The position numbers and the translations under genes are program-made. Below are positions 24,898 to 33,722 of a DNA stretch of 63,854 nt, in pieces. Source of the DNA: Oscillospiraceae bacterium (GTDB lineage: Bacteria; Bacillota; Clostridia; Oscillospirales; Oscillospiraceae); the NCBI GenBank assembly GCA_015067925.1, contig SVLN01000004.1:1-63854 (forward strand), written 5' to 3'. Positions within the stretch are counted from its first letter, which is position 1, and each line of letters starts with the position of its first letter. The notes below the pieces were generated by a model. The model had not been told where the DNA came from and ran no database searches. It was given only the letters and a program-made list of their open reading frames with translations.

Positions 24898-25913
24898 ACG
24901 ACCGCAAATTCGACTTCCTCATGCACGCGGTGGATGAGGATCTTCTGGAACAGGCGCAGCACCCTGTAAAGCGCAGCCGCACCTGGGTTCGCATTGCAGG
25001 CACCGCAGCCGCCTGTGCTGCCGTGCTGGTAGGCATTTCCTTCTTCCGTCCCTCCGCCCCCTCCTGGCTGCCGGACAGCAGTCCCGACAACATCGGCTCT
25101 GACATCACCAATTCCGACGCAGACACCACAGTCAGCAATCCCATGCGCAGAGTCAGCCCCGAAGAGCTGCAGCAGCAGGGCTACAGCCTTCCCTTGCCCG
25201 AGGATGCAGAAAATGCCGCATATTATCTGATCAGCACCTCGCAGGATGCGGTGCCTATGGCACAAATCAATTTTGAGCGCGGCGATGCAGAATACACCTG
25301 CCGAGCGTTGAAAACCGAGGAGGGCCGCGACATTTCCGGCCTGTACGCCAATTGGACACAGACTCTGAGCTGGGATCTGCCGTCACTGCAGGTGAACCTG
25401 AACCAGGCCGATGACAACACCGCCACCATCAGTTGGTATGCCGAAACCGAAAGCATTCAGTTCAACCTCATCGGCGGTGAGGACGTTCTTGCTCTGCTGA
25501 GCACCGCACGCCAGATCGCCAACGCTCTGGGCTTCAATATGGACGTTTCCCCCGCCCAGGCTGCCAATGTCAGCTACAGCGCGCTAATGCTCGACGGGCT
25601 GGAGGTCGGCCAGACCGGCTTCATGCTCGACGGCGTGCACTACACCTACCGCACCGCCGCCACCGCACTGATCGAAGAGGAATTCGCCGATATTTCCGGC
25701 GTGGACGACAGCTTCGCCACCGAGCAGACCGGCTCTGTGCTCTGGTGCAGCGCACGGCTGAGCTTCACCGAGGGCGGCGCGGGCAAGATCGTCTGGTTTG
25801 ACATCGCCCCCGGCCTGCTCTACAGCCTGCACATGGACACCGGCGCCTCCGCAGAGACCCTGCTGGAAATGGCAGAACTGCTCTTCCATCCCACCCAGGA
25901 CAGTGTCGGATGA
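24894..25913 (+). CDS. Putative membrane-anchored anti-sigma factor
   Basis: This 339-aa protein has a short cytoplasmic N-terminus (about 1-35, helical, containing DFLMHAVDEDLLEQAQHPVK), one membrane segment (about 38-56) and a large outer domain rich in Asp, Ser and Thr. This topology and the ATGA overlap with the sigma gene fit an anti-sigma factor that releases the sigma factor on an envelope signal. No zinc-binding HX3CX2C motif is seen, so it is not a ZAS-type protein. The outer domain is not recognised. Confidence 0.75.
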   Translation: MNDRKFDFLMHAVDEDLLEQAQHPVKRSRTWVRIAGTAAACAAVLVGISFFRPSAPSWLPDSSPDNIGSDITNSDADTTVSNPMRRVSPEELQQQGYSLPLPEDAENAAYYLISTSQDAVPMAQINFERGDAEYTCRALKTEEGRDISGLYANWTQTLSWDLPSLQVNLNQADDNTATISWYAETESIQFNLIGGEDVLALLSTARQIANALGFNMDVSPAQAANVSYSALMLDGLEVGQTGFMLDGVHYTYRTAATALIEEEFADISGVDDSFATEQTGSVLWCSARLSFTEGGAGKIVWFDIAPGLLYSLHMDTGASAETLLEMAELLFHPTQDSVG

Positions 25914-25968
25914 GCCCACCGCCCATCCGCTCCGCCAAACCGTTCACACAAAGAAAGGAAAGGATATT

Positions 25969-26691
25969 ATGAAGAAAATCATTGCAATGCTTCTGGCCGC
26001 AGCCCTGCTTGCCGCGCTGGCTGTTCCCGCCCTGGCTGCCGATGAGAGCCCCTACAACGCCTGCCGGGGCAACTCCGCCTGCCCCATGCGGTGCTTTTCC
26101 GATCTACCCGGCAGCACCTGGTACCATGACGGTGTGCACTTCTGCCTGGACGAGGGCCTGATGACCGGTCTGACCCGTGAGGACGACAGCGTCTTTGCCC
26201 CCGAGGCCGCCGTGACCCGCGCCGAGCTGATCGTCACGCTGTACCGCTATGCGGTCAATGCCGGCCTGGATGTTTCCGCCGGCGAGAACACCAACATTCT
26301 CAGTTACGACGATGCTTTCGATGTTCCCCAGGGTGCCTTTGAGGCTTTCCAATGGGCCACCGCCGTGGACATTCTGGAAGAAGGCAGCACTGAGCTGCTG
26401 CCCAATCTGGAGCTGACCCGCGAAGCTCTGATCGTGATGCTCTACCGTTTCGCCCAGTGGGCAGGCATGGACGTGAGCGTCTGGCAGGACACCAATATTC
26501 TCAGCTTTGACGACGCCTTTGATATTTCCGAGGGCTGCTACGAACCGTTCCAGTGGGCCTTCGGCGCAGGCGTGCTGTACGGGACCTCTGCTTCCACCAT
26601 CGCTCCCCACAAATTTGCCACCCGCGTTCAGCTGGCCGCCATTATGCTGCGCCTGCACAACGTGCGTCTGGCGCAGGCTGCTGAGATTTGA
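25969..26691 (+). CDS. Secreted S-layer-homology (SLH) domain protein
   Basis: This 240-aa protein has a clear signal peptide (MKKIIAMLLAAALLAALAVP, cleavage near ALAADE). Three SLH repeats form nearly the whole mature protein: one starts at FSDLPGSTWYHDGVHFCLD, and two start at NILSYDDAFD and NILSFDDAFD. SLH domains bind pyruvylated cell-wall polymers. Three cysteines cluster at the mature N-terminus. It lies 55 bases after the anti-sigma gene on the same strand and may be a target of that sigma factor. The ribosome site is GGAAAGGA. Confidence 0.9.
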   Translation: MKKIIAMLLAAALLAALAVPALAADESPYNACRGNSACPMRCFSDLPGSTWYHDGVHFCLDEGLMTGLTREDDSVFAPEAAVTRAELIVTLYRYAVNAGLDVSAGENTNILSYDDAFDVPQGAFEAFQWATAVDILEEGSTELLPNLELTREALIVMLYRFAQWAGMDVSVWQDTNILSFDDAFDISEGCYEPFQWAFGAGVLYGTSASTIAPHKFATRVQLAAIMLRLHNVRLAQAAEI

Positions 26692-26700
26692 TGTAAGATA

Positions 26701-26730
26701 AAAAAGCCACCCGAATGGGTGGCTTTTTTT
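26701..26730 (+). terminator. Intrinsic terminator of the sigma/SLH operon
   Basis: A 12-bp stem (26701-26712, 26717-26728, core AGCCACCC) with loop GAAT ends in T7. Confidence 0.92.
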
Positions 26731-26780
26731 ACAGACCTGGTGATTTTCTTCCGCAGAATGGTTGCTTGCAACCCGGCAGG

Positions 26781-26995
26781 GACAGATCCTTCGACTCCGC
26801 TGACGCTCCGCTCACTAGCGCCGCAGCGCTGTGCACAGGCCAACCGCCCGAAGGGCGGCTCTTAGGCCGACGCAGGATGACAGACTTTCAAATTTGTCAT
26901 TCTGAGCAAGGGAGGAACCAGTGAAACTGGTGACGGAAATACCGGGAGCGCCGCAGCGCGAGACGGTAAGGCGAAGCCGCGTCGAAGAATCTGTC
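26781..26995. repeat. 215-bp palindromic intergenic element with terminal inverted repeats
   Basis: The ends GACAGATCCTTCGAC (26781-26795) and GTCGAAGAATCTGTC (26981-26995) are inverted repeats matching 14 of 15. Inside are nested hairpins, among them CCGCCC/GGGCGG at 26844-26858 and ACCAGT/ACTGGT. A GATGACAGA...TTGTCATTCTG near-palindrome sits in the middle. No open frame of note is present. It looks like a non-coding interspersed element (MITE- or REP-like) filling most of the 434-base gap between the SLH gene and tRNA-Val. Confidence 0.75.
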
Positions 26996-27093
26996 CGTAT
27001 CGATGTTGTAAGTAGTATTCACAAACGCAGGCAGTTTCGCGGAGTCACTTATCGAACCGATCGATTCTCGCGCATACGCGCCCGGCATAAAGA

Positions 27094-27120
27094 AAACGCC
27101 CATCCGTTGGATGGGCGTTT
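27094..27120 (-). terminator. Intrinsic terminator downstream of tRNA-Val
   Basis: A 12-bp stem (27094-27105, 27109-27120, core ACGCCCATCC) with loop GTT is followed on the minus strand by TTCTTT. It ends the DUF3810/tRNA-Val unit. Confidence 0.85.
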
Positions 27121-27125
27121 CTTTA

Positions 27126-27202
27126 TGGTGGACGATATAGGACTCGAACCTATGACCTCCCGCACGTCAAGCGGATGCTCATACCAGCTGAGCTAATCGT
27201 CC
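27126..27202 (-). tRNA. tRNA-Val (anticodon GAC)
   Basis: A 77-base cloverleaf reads 5' GGACGATTAGCTCAGCTGG with acceptor GGACGAT/ATCGTCC, a D-arm with GCTCAGCTGG, anticodon loop TTGACGT (anticodon GAC) on a CCGC/GCGG stem, T-arm GGTTCGAGTCC, discriminator A and an encoded CCA. It is on the same strand as, and 37 bases downstream of, the DUF3810 gene. Confidence 0.95.
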
Positions 27203-27239
27203 GACTGCTGGATTATTATAGCCTTGACTTTTCAAAATG

Positions 27240-28310
27240 TCAAGACCTTTTTTCAGCAAAATACCAGGAAATCAAAAGATCGGCCACTTCGCCGTAGGAC
27301 TGCACCCCCGAGGTTTGGCCAAAGGTCTTCAAATACGTGTCGTTGACCTTCTGGGCGGCGTCCTGGACCTTTCCTTCATACTTCTCATAATGCGCATTGG
27401 CGGCCACGCAGTCGGCATAGACCCGCTCATCGGCATAGTCCCACATGGCACGGGCCGTGGCGGGCGAGACCTTATAAAGGGCATTGTGGCAATACACAAA
27501 GGCAGAATAGTAAGCAGAATACTGAAACACCGCATCTTCGTTGGCCGCGCAGGAGAGGAAGGCGCAGAAATTGGCCTCGTTTTCCCGGGAGACCGCCATG
27601 CGATGACCCAGCTCATGGCACATGGTGAAGGGAAGCGACGCGGCGTATGTATCGGGATTGACAGAGCTCTCGCCCGTGAGGCAGATAAAGATGCCCGTCA
27701 CGCCGAAACGGCTCATGATGGGCCAGGTGATGACCCGTTTGACCCGGTTCAGGGCGCCGGAGAACATGGGGTACTGCTCCTTTAGGACGCGGTAGCCGTC
27801 GTCTGCCTTCCGCGTCAGCTCGGAAAACGCCGGCAGCGCCAGGGTGCCGTCGGCGTTGCGGGGTGTTTGGTCTGCCAGGGCATTGGCCATCTTTAAATAG
27901 TAGGCGGTGGCCTCGGTGAGCTGCTCCACGGTGTACTTTTCCACCGTCAGGCCCAGCCGCTCGTCAATGGTGGGGCCGAAGTGGTTCAGGCCCCACAGGT
28001 TCACAAAGCTGCTGCCGGCAAGGCAGGCGATCATCAGCACGCCGGCGCACCAGCGTGCAAAGCGCTTGCCTTTCACGGCGCGAACCAGGGTTACGACAAA
28101 CAGGACAATCAGCACCGGGATGGCGATCTCCCACACAGGGAAGGGCACGATGCCCGTAACGGCCGCCAGAGGCCGCTGCAGAAAGCGGGAAACCGCGGGA
28201 TAGAAGGAGAAAAACCAATCCCCCGCCCAGTGGGCCAGGGCCAGCAGCGCCGCCGTCACCACGACGCACACGCCAGAGACAATTAAGCGATTTCGCACCT
28301 TGACATCCAT
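27240..28310 (-). CDS. DUF3810 family membrane protein with HELGH motif
   Basis: This 356-aa protein has three N-terminal membrane spans (about 10-30, 50-75 and 85-105) and a large domain carrying CHELGHRMAVSRENEANF. The HEXXH-like HELGH followed by a downstream Glu resembles a zinc metalloprotease active site. DUF3810 proteins are common in Clostridia and uncharacterised. The frame reaches 28442, but GGGAGAAAT precedes the ATG at 28310. tRNA-Val lies just downstream in the same direction. Metallopeptidase activity is inferred only from the motif. Confidence 0.88.
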   Translation of the reverse strand: MDVKVRNRLIVSGVCVVVTAALLALAHWAGDWFFSFYPAVSRFLQRPLAAVTGIVPFPVWEIAIPVLIVLFVVTLVRAVKGKRFARWCAGVLMIACLAGSSFVNLWGLNHFGPTIDERLGLTVEKYTVEQLTEATAYYLKMANALADQTPRNADGTLALPAFSELTRKADDGYRVLKEQYPMFSGALNRVKRVITWPIMSRFGVTGIFICLTGESSVNPDTYAASLPFTMCHELGHRMAVSRENEANFCAFLSCAANEDAVFQYSAYYSAFVYCHNALYKVSPATARAMWDYADERVYADCVAANAHYEKYEGKVQDAAQKVNDTYLKTFGQTSGVQSYGEVADLLISWYFAEKRS

Positions 28311-28476
28311 ATTTCTCCCACCCCTTCGCTGCGTTTTTTCCATTGTATCACGCCGATTCCCTTCGGGCAAGCCGCAATGCGCGGCAGTGGGAGTGGTCAG
28401 ATTCCCTAAAAGCCGTTTTATGATGGAGAAAATTTGGTACAAAGCGGAGAAACCGAGGAAAAAACCCAGGCTTTGA

Positions 28477-28504
28477 TTGACATTTCAGCGCTTCCGGCTA
28501 TAAT
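28477..28504 (+). promoter_or_regulatory. Sigma-A promoter of glyS
   Basis: TTGACA (28477-28482), a 16-base spacer and TATAAT (28499-28504). The leader to the ATG at 28556 is only about 45 bases, too short for a T-box riboswitch. Confidence 0.88.
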
Positions 28505-28555
28505 TATCGTGAAAAGGAATCTCCGGCCACAAGCCCGGAATTGGAGGAATTTACC

Positions 28556-29977
28556 ATGAAGAACAATGAAAAAACCATGGAAAAGATTGTCGCGCTCTGC
28601 AAGGGCCGCGGCTTCGTATACCCCGGCAGCGAAATCTACGGCGGCCTGGCCAACACCTGGGACTACGGTCCTCTGGGCGTTGAGCTGAAAAACAACGTCA
28701 AGAAGGCCTGGTGGAAGAAGTTCGTCCAGGAGAACCCCTACAACGTGGGTCTGGACTCTGCCATCCTGATGAATCCCCAGGTCTGGGTCGCCTCCGGTCA
28801 TGTGGGCGGCTTCTCTGACCCGCTGATGGACTGCAAGGAGTGCAAGGAGCGCTTCCGTGCCGACAAGGTCATCGAGGACTGGTGCGCCGAGAATGACTTC
28901 ACCCTGCCCAAACCCGTGGACGCCATGAGCCAGACCGAAATGAAGGAATTCGTCGAAGAACACAACATCGGCTGCCCCACCTGCGGCAAGCACAACTGGA
29001 CCGACATCCGTCAGTTCAACCTGATGTTCAAGACCTTCCAGGGTGTTACCGAGGACGCCAAGAACACTGTTTACCTGCGTCCGGAGACTGCCCAGGGCAT
29101 CTTCGTCAACTTCCAGAACATCCAGCGCACCACCCGCCGCAAGCTGCCCTTCGGCGTCTGCCAGATCGGCAAGTCCTTCCGCAACGAGATCACCCCGGGC
29201 AACTTCACCTTCCGCACCCGCGAGTTCGAGCAGATGGAGCTGGAGTTCTTCTGCTCCCCCGGCACCGAGCTGGAGTGGTTCGCCTACTGGAAGAACTTCT
29301 GCCGCCAGTGGCTGCTGGACCTGGGCATGAAGGAAGAGAACCTGCGTCTTAGAGACCATGATCCCGAGGAGCTCAGCCACTACTCCAACGCCACCACCGA
29401 CTTCGAGTTCGTCTTCCCCTTCGGCTGGGGCGAGCTGTGGGGCGTTGCCTCCCGCACCAACTTTGACCTGAACGCCCACCAGACCACCTCCGGCAAGGAC
29501 CAGACCTACTTCGACCAGGAGAAGAACGAGCACTACATTCCCTACGTCGTCGAACCCTCCCTGGGCGCTGACCGCGTGACCCTGGCCTTCCTGTGCGAAG
29601 CCTACGACGAAGAAGTCGTCGACGAGGCCAAGAACGATGTGCGCACCGTGCTGCGTTTCCATCCGGCTCTGGCTCCCTACAAGGCCGCCATTCTGCCCCT
29701 TTCCAAGAAGCTGGGCGACGCCGCCACTGAAATTTACCACGCCCTGCAGAAGGACTTCATGGTAGACTACGACGAATCCGGCTCCATCGGCAAGCGCTAT
29801 CGCCGCCAGGACGAGATCGGCACCCCGTACTGCATTACCGTGGACTTCCAGACCGTGGGCGACGGCAAGACCGAAGCCGACCACTGCGTCACCGTCCGCG
29901 AGCGCGACAGCATGGAGCAGGTCCGCGTTCCCATTTCTGAACTCAAGGCCTGGCTGGCTGAGCGCGTTGCATTCTGA
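28556..29977 (+). CDS. glyS: Glycyl-tRNA synthetase (single-chain dimeric type)
   Basis: This 473-aa class II synthetase is of the alpha-2 type, not the glyQ/glyS tetramer. It begins [20 protein letters not shown] and has two zinc-type cysteine pairs (CKEC and CPTC). The motif 2 region is [20 protein letters not shown], and motif 3 lies near [12 protein letters not shown]. It attaches glycine to tRNA-Gly. The preferred start at 28556 follows TTGGAGGAAT. A gene for an LTA-synthase-like protein begins five bases later. Confidence 0.96.
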   Translation: MKNNEKTMEKIVALCKGRGFVYPGSEIYGGLANTWDYGPLGVELKNNVKKAWWKKFVQENPYNVGLDSAILMNPQVWVASGHVGGFSDPLMDCKECKERFRADKVIEDWCAENDFTLPKPVDAMSQTEMKEFVEEHNIGCPTCGKHNWTDIRQFNLMFKTFQGVTEDAKNTVYLRPETAQGIFVNFQNIQRTTRRKLPFGVCQIGKSFRNEITPGNFTFRTREFEQMELEFFCSPGTELEWFAYWKNFCRQWLLDLGMKEENLRLRDHDPEELSHYSNATTDFEFVFPFGWGELWGVASRTNFDLNAHQTTSGKDQTYFDQEKNEHYIPYVVEPSLGADRVTLAFLCEAYDEEVVDEAKNDVRTVLRFHPALAPYKAAILPLSKKLGDAATEIYHALQKDFMVDYDESGSIGKRYRRQDEIGTPYCITVDFQTVGDGKTEADHCVTVRERDSMEQVRVPISELKAWLAERVAF

Positions 29978-29982
29978 TTTCC

Positions 29983-31839
29983 GTGCAATCCCGCCTACCT
30001 GTCCTGCACCGGGCCAGAGAACGCTGGCCCCTTGATCCTGCGGGCAAAACGCCCCGCCGCAAAAAAATTCTGATGGCACTGACCGCCGCGCTGCTTCTTT
30101 GCGCGGCGGTGTGCCTCAGTTTTGTGAGTCTGGCGCTGGGTTCTTTGTATGTTGCCCTGCCGCGCATTCTGACCTATTTCTCCTATCCCGGTTTGATTTT
30201 GCTGAACACTCTGCCGGTGATGGTACTGCTGGCCCTGCTCTATTTGCTCTTTGACCGGGCCTGGCTGAGTTTTTTGCTCACGAGTGTGCTGATTCTGGTT
30301 CCCACGGGCGTGAACTACTATAAGGTTGTCCTGCGCGATGATCCCTTTGTCTTTGAGGATCTGGCTTACGCCGGCGAGGCCGCCGGCATCATCGGGCAGT
30401 ATGACATCCATCTGACCGTTTATTTCAAAGCCGCCATTGCTGCATGCTTTTTGGGCACGCTGCTGCTCTTTCTCTTCGCCCGGGCCGGGATCGGTCTGCG
30501 CAAAAAGCGCTGGCTGCTGCGCCTGGGCGCTATTGTGCTGCTGATCGTTCTGAGCATCGGCGGCTACCGGCAGTTCTATGCCGACGACGAGCTCTATGAG
30601 AGCTTCGAAAACTACACCTATTTTAACCGCTGGCAGCCAGTGGAGGACTACGCCTCCCGCGGTTTTGTATACCCCTTCCTCCACTCCATTGCCGACGCCT
30701 ATCCTGCGCCGCCTGCGGGGTATTCCGATGAAAAGGCAGAGCAGCTTCTTGCGGAAAACGACGACATTCCCGCAGCGCAGAAGGTCAATGTGATTACGAT
30801 CATGCTGGAGAGCTTCTGTGATCTGACGAAGCACGCCGAACTGAAGCTGACGGAGGATCCCTACGCAATTCTGCACGAATTACAGGGCGAGAGCCTGCAC
30901 GGCACCATGATCTCCGACACCATGGGCGGCGGCACCAGCAACTCCGAGCGCAGCTTCCTGACCGGCACGGTCTATCCCCAGCCGGATTACCGCCATGCAA
31001 GCTGGAGCTATGTGCAGTATTTCAGGAGCCAGGGCTACGCCACCGAAGGTGCCCATCCGGGCTTTGACTGGTACTACAACCGCAAGAATGTCAATCTCAA
31101 TCTGGGATTCGACCACTACTACTTCAACGAAAATTTCTTCGATGCGCGCACCTCTGACGAGCATGCCGCAGACGATGTGTTTTTTACCTCTCTGCTGGAA
31201 TTGTATCATAACCGGGACGAAACCCGTCCTTATTTCAACTTTTCCATCAGCTATCAGGGCCATGGCCCCTATTCCGACACAGCCCTCAGTTCGGGCACGG
31301 AGTACATCAGCTCCGAGGGCCTGAGTGAGGCATGCTATTACACCGTAAACAATTATCTGGGCAGTGTGGCAGACACGTTGGCGCAGCTGAAAGCCTTTCT
31401 GGATGTCCTGCGGCAGGATGCTGCACCTGCGGTGGTGCTGCTCTTCGGCGACCACAAACCCACCCTGGGAAACGCCAACAGCTGCTATGATGAGCTGGGT
31501 ATCGACATCTCCCGCACCACGGACGAGAGCTTCTTAAACTACTACGCCACGGACTACTTCATCTGGGCCAACGACGCGGCGGAAGCCGCCCTGGGCAAAA
31601 CCATCGAAGGGGAAGGCCCTACGGTGGGCCCGTACTTTCTGATGAATGTGCTCTTCGACGCCTGCGGCTGGGAAGGCCCCGGTCTTTTGAAGATCACAGA
31701 TGAGCTGCTGAATTGGGTGGACACGATCCACTCCACCGGCGCGTTTTTGAAAAACGGCGTGCGCTTCCCCTTCTATGAGCACGCACTGTCTGATTTTTAC
31801 ATCGCACAGCACTACCTGCGCAAACACGCATACAAATAA
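29983..31839 (+). CDS. LTA synthase family sulfatase-fold membrane protein
   Basis: This 618-aa protein has five N-terminal membrane spans (about 30-205). An extracellular alkaline-phosphatase/sulfatase domain follows with VITIMLESFCDL (metal-binding Glu), GGGTSNSERSFLTG (nucleophile Thr region), YQGHGPY and LLFGDHKP (metal-binding Asp/His). Relatives transfer glycerol phosphate to build lipoteichoic acid or modify envelope glycans with phosphoglycerol or phosphoethanolamine. The exact product is unknown. It starts with a GTG five bases after glyS and has no strong ribosome site of its own, suggesting dependence on glyS read-through. Confidence 0.9.
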   Translation: MQSRLPVLHRARERWPLDPAGKTPRRKKILMALTAALLLCAAVCLSFVSLALGSLYVALPRILTYFSYPGLILLNTLPVMVLLALLYLLFDRAWLSFLLTSVLILVPTGVNYYKVVLRDDPFVFEDLAYAGEAAGIIGQYDIHLTVYFKAAIAACFLGTLLLFLFARAGIGLRKKRWLLRLGAIVLLIVLSIGGYRQFYADDELYESFENYTYFNRWQPVEDYASRGFVYPFLHSIADAYPAPPAGYSDEKAEQLLAENDDIPAAQKVNVITIMLESFCDLTKHAELKLTEDPYAILHELQGESLHGTMISDTMGGGTSNSERSFLTGTVYPQPDYRHASWSYVQYFRSQGYATEGAHPGFDWYYNRKNVNLNLGFDHYYFNENFFDARTSDEHAADDVFFTSLLELYHNRDETRPYFNFSISYQGHGPYSDTALSSGTEYISSEGLSEACYYTVNNYLGSVADTLAQLKAFLDVLRQDAAPAVVLLFGDHKPTLGNANSCYDELGIDISRTTDESFLNYYATDYFIWANDAAEAALGKTIEGEGPTVGPYFLMNVLFDACGWEGPGLLKITDELLNWVDTIHSTGAFLKNGVRFPFYEHALSDFYIAQHYLRKHAYK

Positions 31840-31871
31840 ACAAGCCTTGATACGAAAAAGGACGGAGAATC

Positions 31872-32723
31872 ATGGACAACAAAAACCACTCTCTCGCGCT
31901 GACAGCAGCCAAAGCCAGACTGCTGTTAGTGAACGCCATCTACAACGCAGGCTGCGGCCATCCGGGCGGTTCTCTCTCGGCTACCGACGCCATGACGGTG
32001 CTCTACTTTGACAAGATGCGCATCGATCCCAAGAACCCCACGGACCCTGATCGCGACCGCTTTGTGCTCTCCAAGGGCCACGCCGCCCCGGCTCTGTACG
32101 CCGTTCTGAGCCTGCGCGGCTATTTCCCGGAAGAAGAGGTTCTGGGCTTCCGCCAGCTCGACAGCCGTCTGTCCGGTCATCCCGATATGAAGAACACTCC
32201 GGGCGTGGACATGTCCACCGGCTCTCTGGGCCAGGGCTTCTCCGCCGCCGTAGGCATCGCCATGGCCGGCAAGCTGGACAAGAAGGACTATCGTGTTTAC
32301 ACCATCCTCGGTGACGGCGAAGTGGCCGAGGGCCAGGTCTGGGAGGCTGCCATGGCGGCTGCCAAGTTTGGTCTCGACAACCTCTGCGCCGCTGTGGACG
32401 TGAACGGCCTGCAGATCGACGGCGCCACCGCCGACGTCATGCCCTCTGAGCCCCTGGACAAGAAGTTCGAGGCCTTCGGCTGGCACGTGATCCACGTGGA
32501 CGGCCACGATGTGGCTGCCCTGTCCGCCGCCTACGACGAGGCCGCACAGGTCAAGGGCCAGCCCACGATGCTGCTGCTGCACACCGTCAAGGGCAAGGGC
32601 GTGAGCTTTATGGAAAATCTGGCCGGCTGGCACGGCGTGGCTCCCAACGCAGAGCAGTGGGCCGTGGCCGAAGCTGAGCTGAAAGCCAAGATTGCAGAAC
32701 TGGAGGGCGAGAACAATGGCTGA
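31872..32723 (+). CDS. Transketolase, N-terminal subunit
   Basis: This 283-aa protein has the thiamine-diphosphate binding half of transketolase: HPGGSLSATDAMTVLYF, SKGHAAPALYAVLS, STGSLGQGFSAAVG and GDGEVAEGQVWEAAM with the later N of the GDG-N motif. Two-gene transketolases are common in Clostridia and Archaea. The 3' end overlaps the next gene by eight bases. It works in the non-oxidative pentose phosphate pathway, and may also be used for DXP-like or riboflavin precursors. The ribosome site is GGACGGAG. Confidence 0.94.
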   Translation: MDNKNHSLALTAAKARLLLVNAIYNAGCGHPGGSLSATDAMTVLYFDKMRIDPKNPTDPDRDRFVLSKGHAAPALYAVLSLRGYFPEEEVLGFRQLDSRLSGHPDMKNTPGVDMSTGSLGQGFSAAVGIAMAGKLDKKDYRVYTILGDGEVAEGQVWEAAMAAAKFGLDNLCAAVDVNGLQIDGATADVMPSEPLDKKFEAFGWHVIHVDGHDVAALSAAYDEAAQVKGQPTMLLLHTVKGKGVSFMENLAGWHGVAPNAEQWAVAEAELKAKIAELEGENNG

Positions 32724-33669
32724 GAAGATCGCAACCCGTGTGGCCTACGGTAAGGCCCTGGCCGAATTCGGCGCCACTTACCGCAACCTGGTCGTGCTGG
32801 ACGCCGACCTGTCCGGTTCCACCAACTCCAACCGTTTCGCCAAGGAATATCCCGAGCGTTTCTTCAACATCGGCATCGCCGAGGCCAACATGGTCAGCAT
32901 CGCTGCCGGCCTTGCCACCTGCGGTAAGCAGGTCTTTGCCAGCACCTTTGCCATGTTCGCTTCCGGCCGCGCCTGGGAGCAGGTACGCAACAGCGTTGCC
33001 TACCCCCACCTGAATGTGAAAATCGCCGGCTCCCACGGCGGTCTGTCCGTGGGCGAGGACGGCCCCACCCACCAGGCCTGTGAGGACCTGGCCATCATGC
33101 GCGACATCCCCGGCATGCTGGTGGTCTGCCCGTGCGATGCCAACGAGATGCGCGCCGCCGTGGAGCAGCTGTTAAACTACGATGGCCCCGCTTACCTGCG
33201 TCTGGGCCGCAGCGCCGTGGAAACCGTCACCGACGCCATCCCCGGCTACTCCTTTCAGCTGGGCAAAGGCTGCACCCTGCGCGAGGGCAGCGATGTGACC
33301 ATCATTGCCGTCGGCCTGATGGTGCAGGAATCTCTGAAGGCCGCGGAACTCCTGGCGGAAGAGGGCATTTCTGCCCGTGTGGTCAATATGCCCACCATCA
33401 AGCCCCTGGACAACGAACTTGTTCTCCAGTGCGCCCAGGAAACCGGCTGCATCGTCACCTGCGAAGAGCACTCCACCGTCGGTGGTCTTGGCTCTGCCGT
33501 GTGTGAATATCTGAGTGAGGCCTGCCCCACCCCCGTGATCCGTCACGGTGTGCAGGACGTCTTCGGCGCCGCCGGCAAGGCCCAGGCTGTGCTGGATCAC
33601 TTCGGTCTGAATCCCGCGGGCATCGCGGAGGCCGCCAAGCGCGCCCTTGCCAAGAAGAACCGCAAATAA
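32716..33669 (+). CDS. Transketolase, C-terminal subunit
   Basis: This 317-aa protein has the pyrimidine-binding and C-terminal transketolase domains: VVLDADLSGSTNSNRFAKEY, FNIGIAEANMVSIAAGLA, SHGGLSVGEDGPTHQACEDL and TCEEHSTVGGLG. The start at 32716 follows GGAGGGCGA inside the end of the N-subunit gene, ensuring equal synthesis of both halves. A strong terminator follows the stop. Confidence 0.94.
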   Translation: MAEKIATRVAYGKALAEFGATYRNLVVLDADLSGSTNSNRFAKEYPERFFNIGIAEANMVSIAAGLATCGKQVFASTFAMFASGRAWEQVRNSVAYPHLNVKIAGSHGGLSVGEDGPTHQACEDLAIMRDIPGMLVVCPCDANEMRAAVEQLLNYDGPAYLRLGRSAVETVTDAIPGYSFQLGKGCTLREGSDVTIIAVGLMVQESLKAAELLAEEGISARVVNMPTIKPLDNELVLQCAQETGCIVTCEEHSTVGGLGSAVCEYLSEACPTPVIRHGVQDVFGAAGKAQAVLDHFGLNPAGIAEAAKRALAKKNRK

Positions 33670-33675
33670 AATCAA

Positions 33676-33700
33676 AAAAGGCCCCCTTTGGGGGCCTTTT
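33676..33700 (+). terminator. Intrinsic terminator of the glyS-transketolase unit
   Basis: An 11-bp stem AAAAGGCCCCC/GGGGGCCTTTT (33676-33686, 33690-33700) with loop TTT. Confidence 0.92.
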
Positions 33701-33722
33701 CCGATAGAAAGGGACGTTCAAA

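Noticed and set aside
28311-28555. Possible T-box riboswitch ahead of glyS
   Set aside because: The promoter lies only about 50 bases from the start codon, leaving no room for a specifier stem and antiterminator.
28418-30079. 553-codon minus-strand frame opposite glyS
   Set aside because: It is a shadow of the synthetase gene, with no ribosome site or domain.
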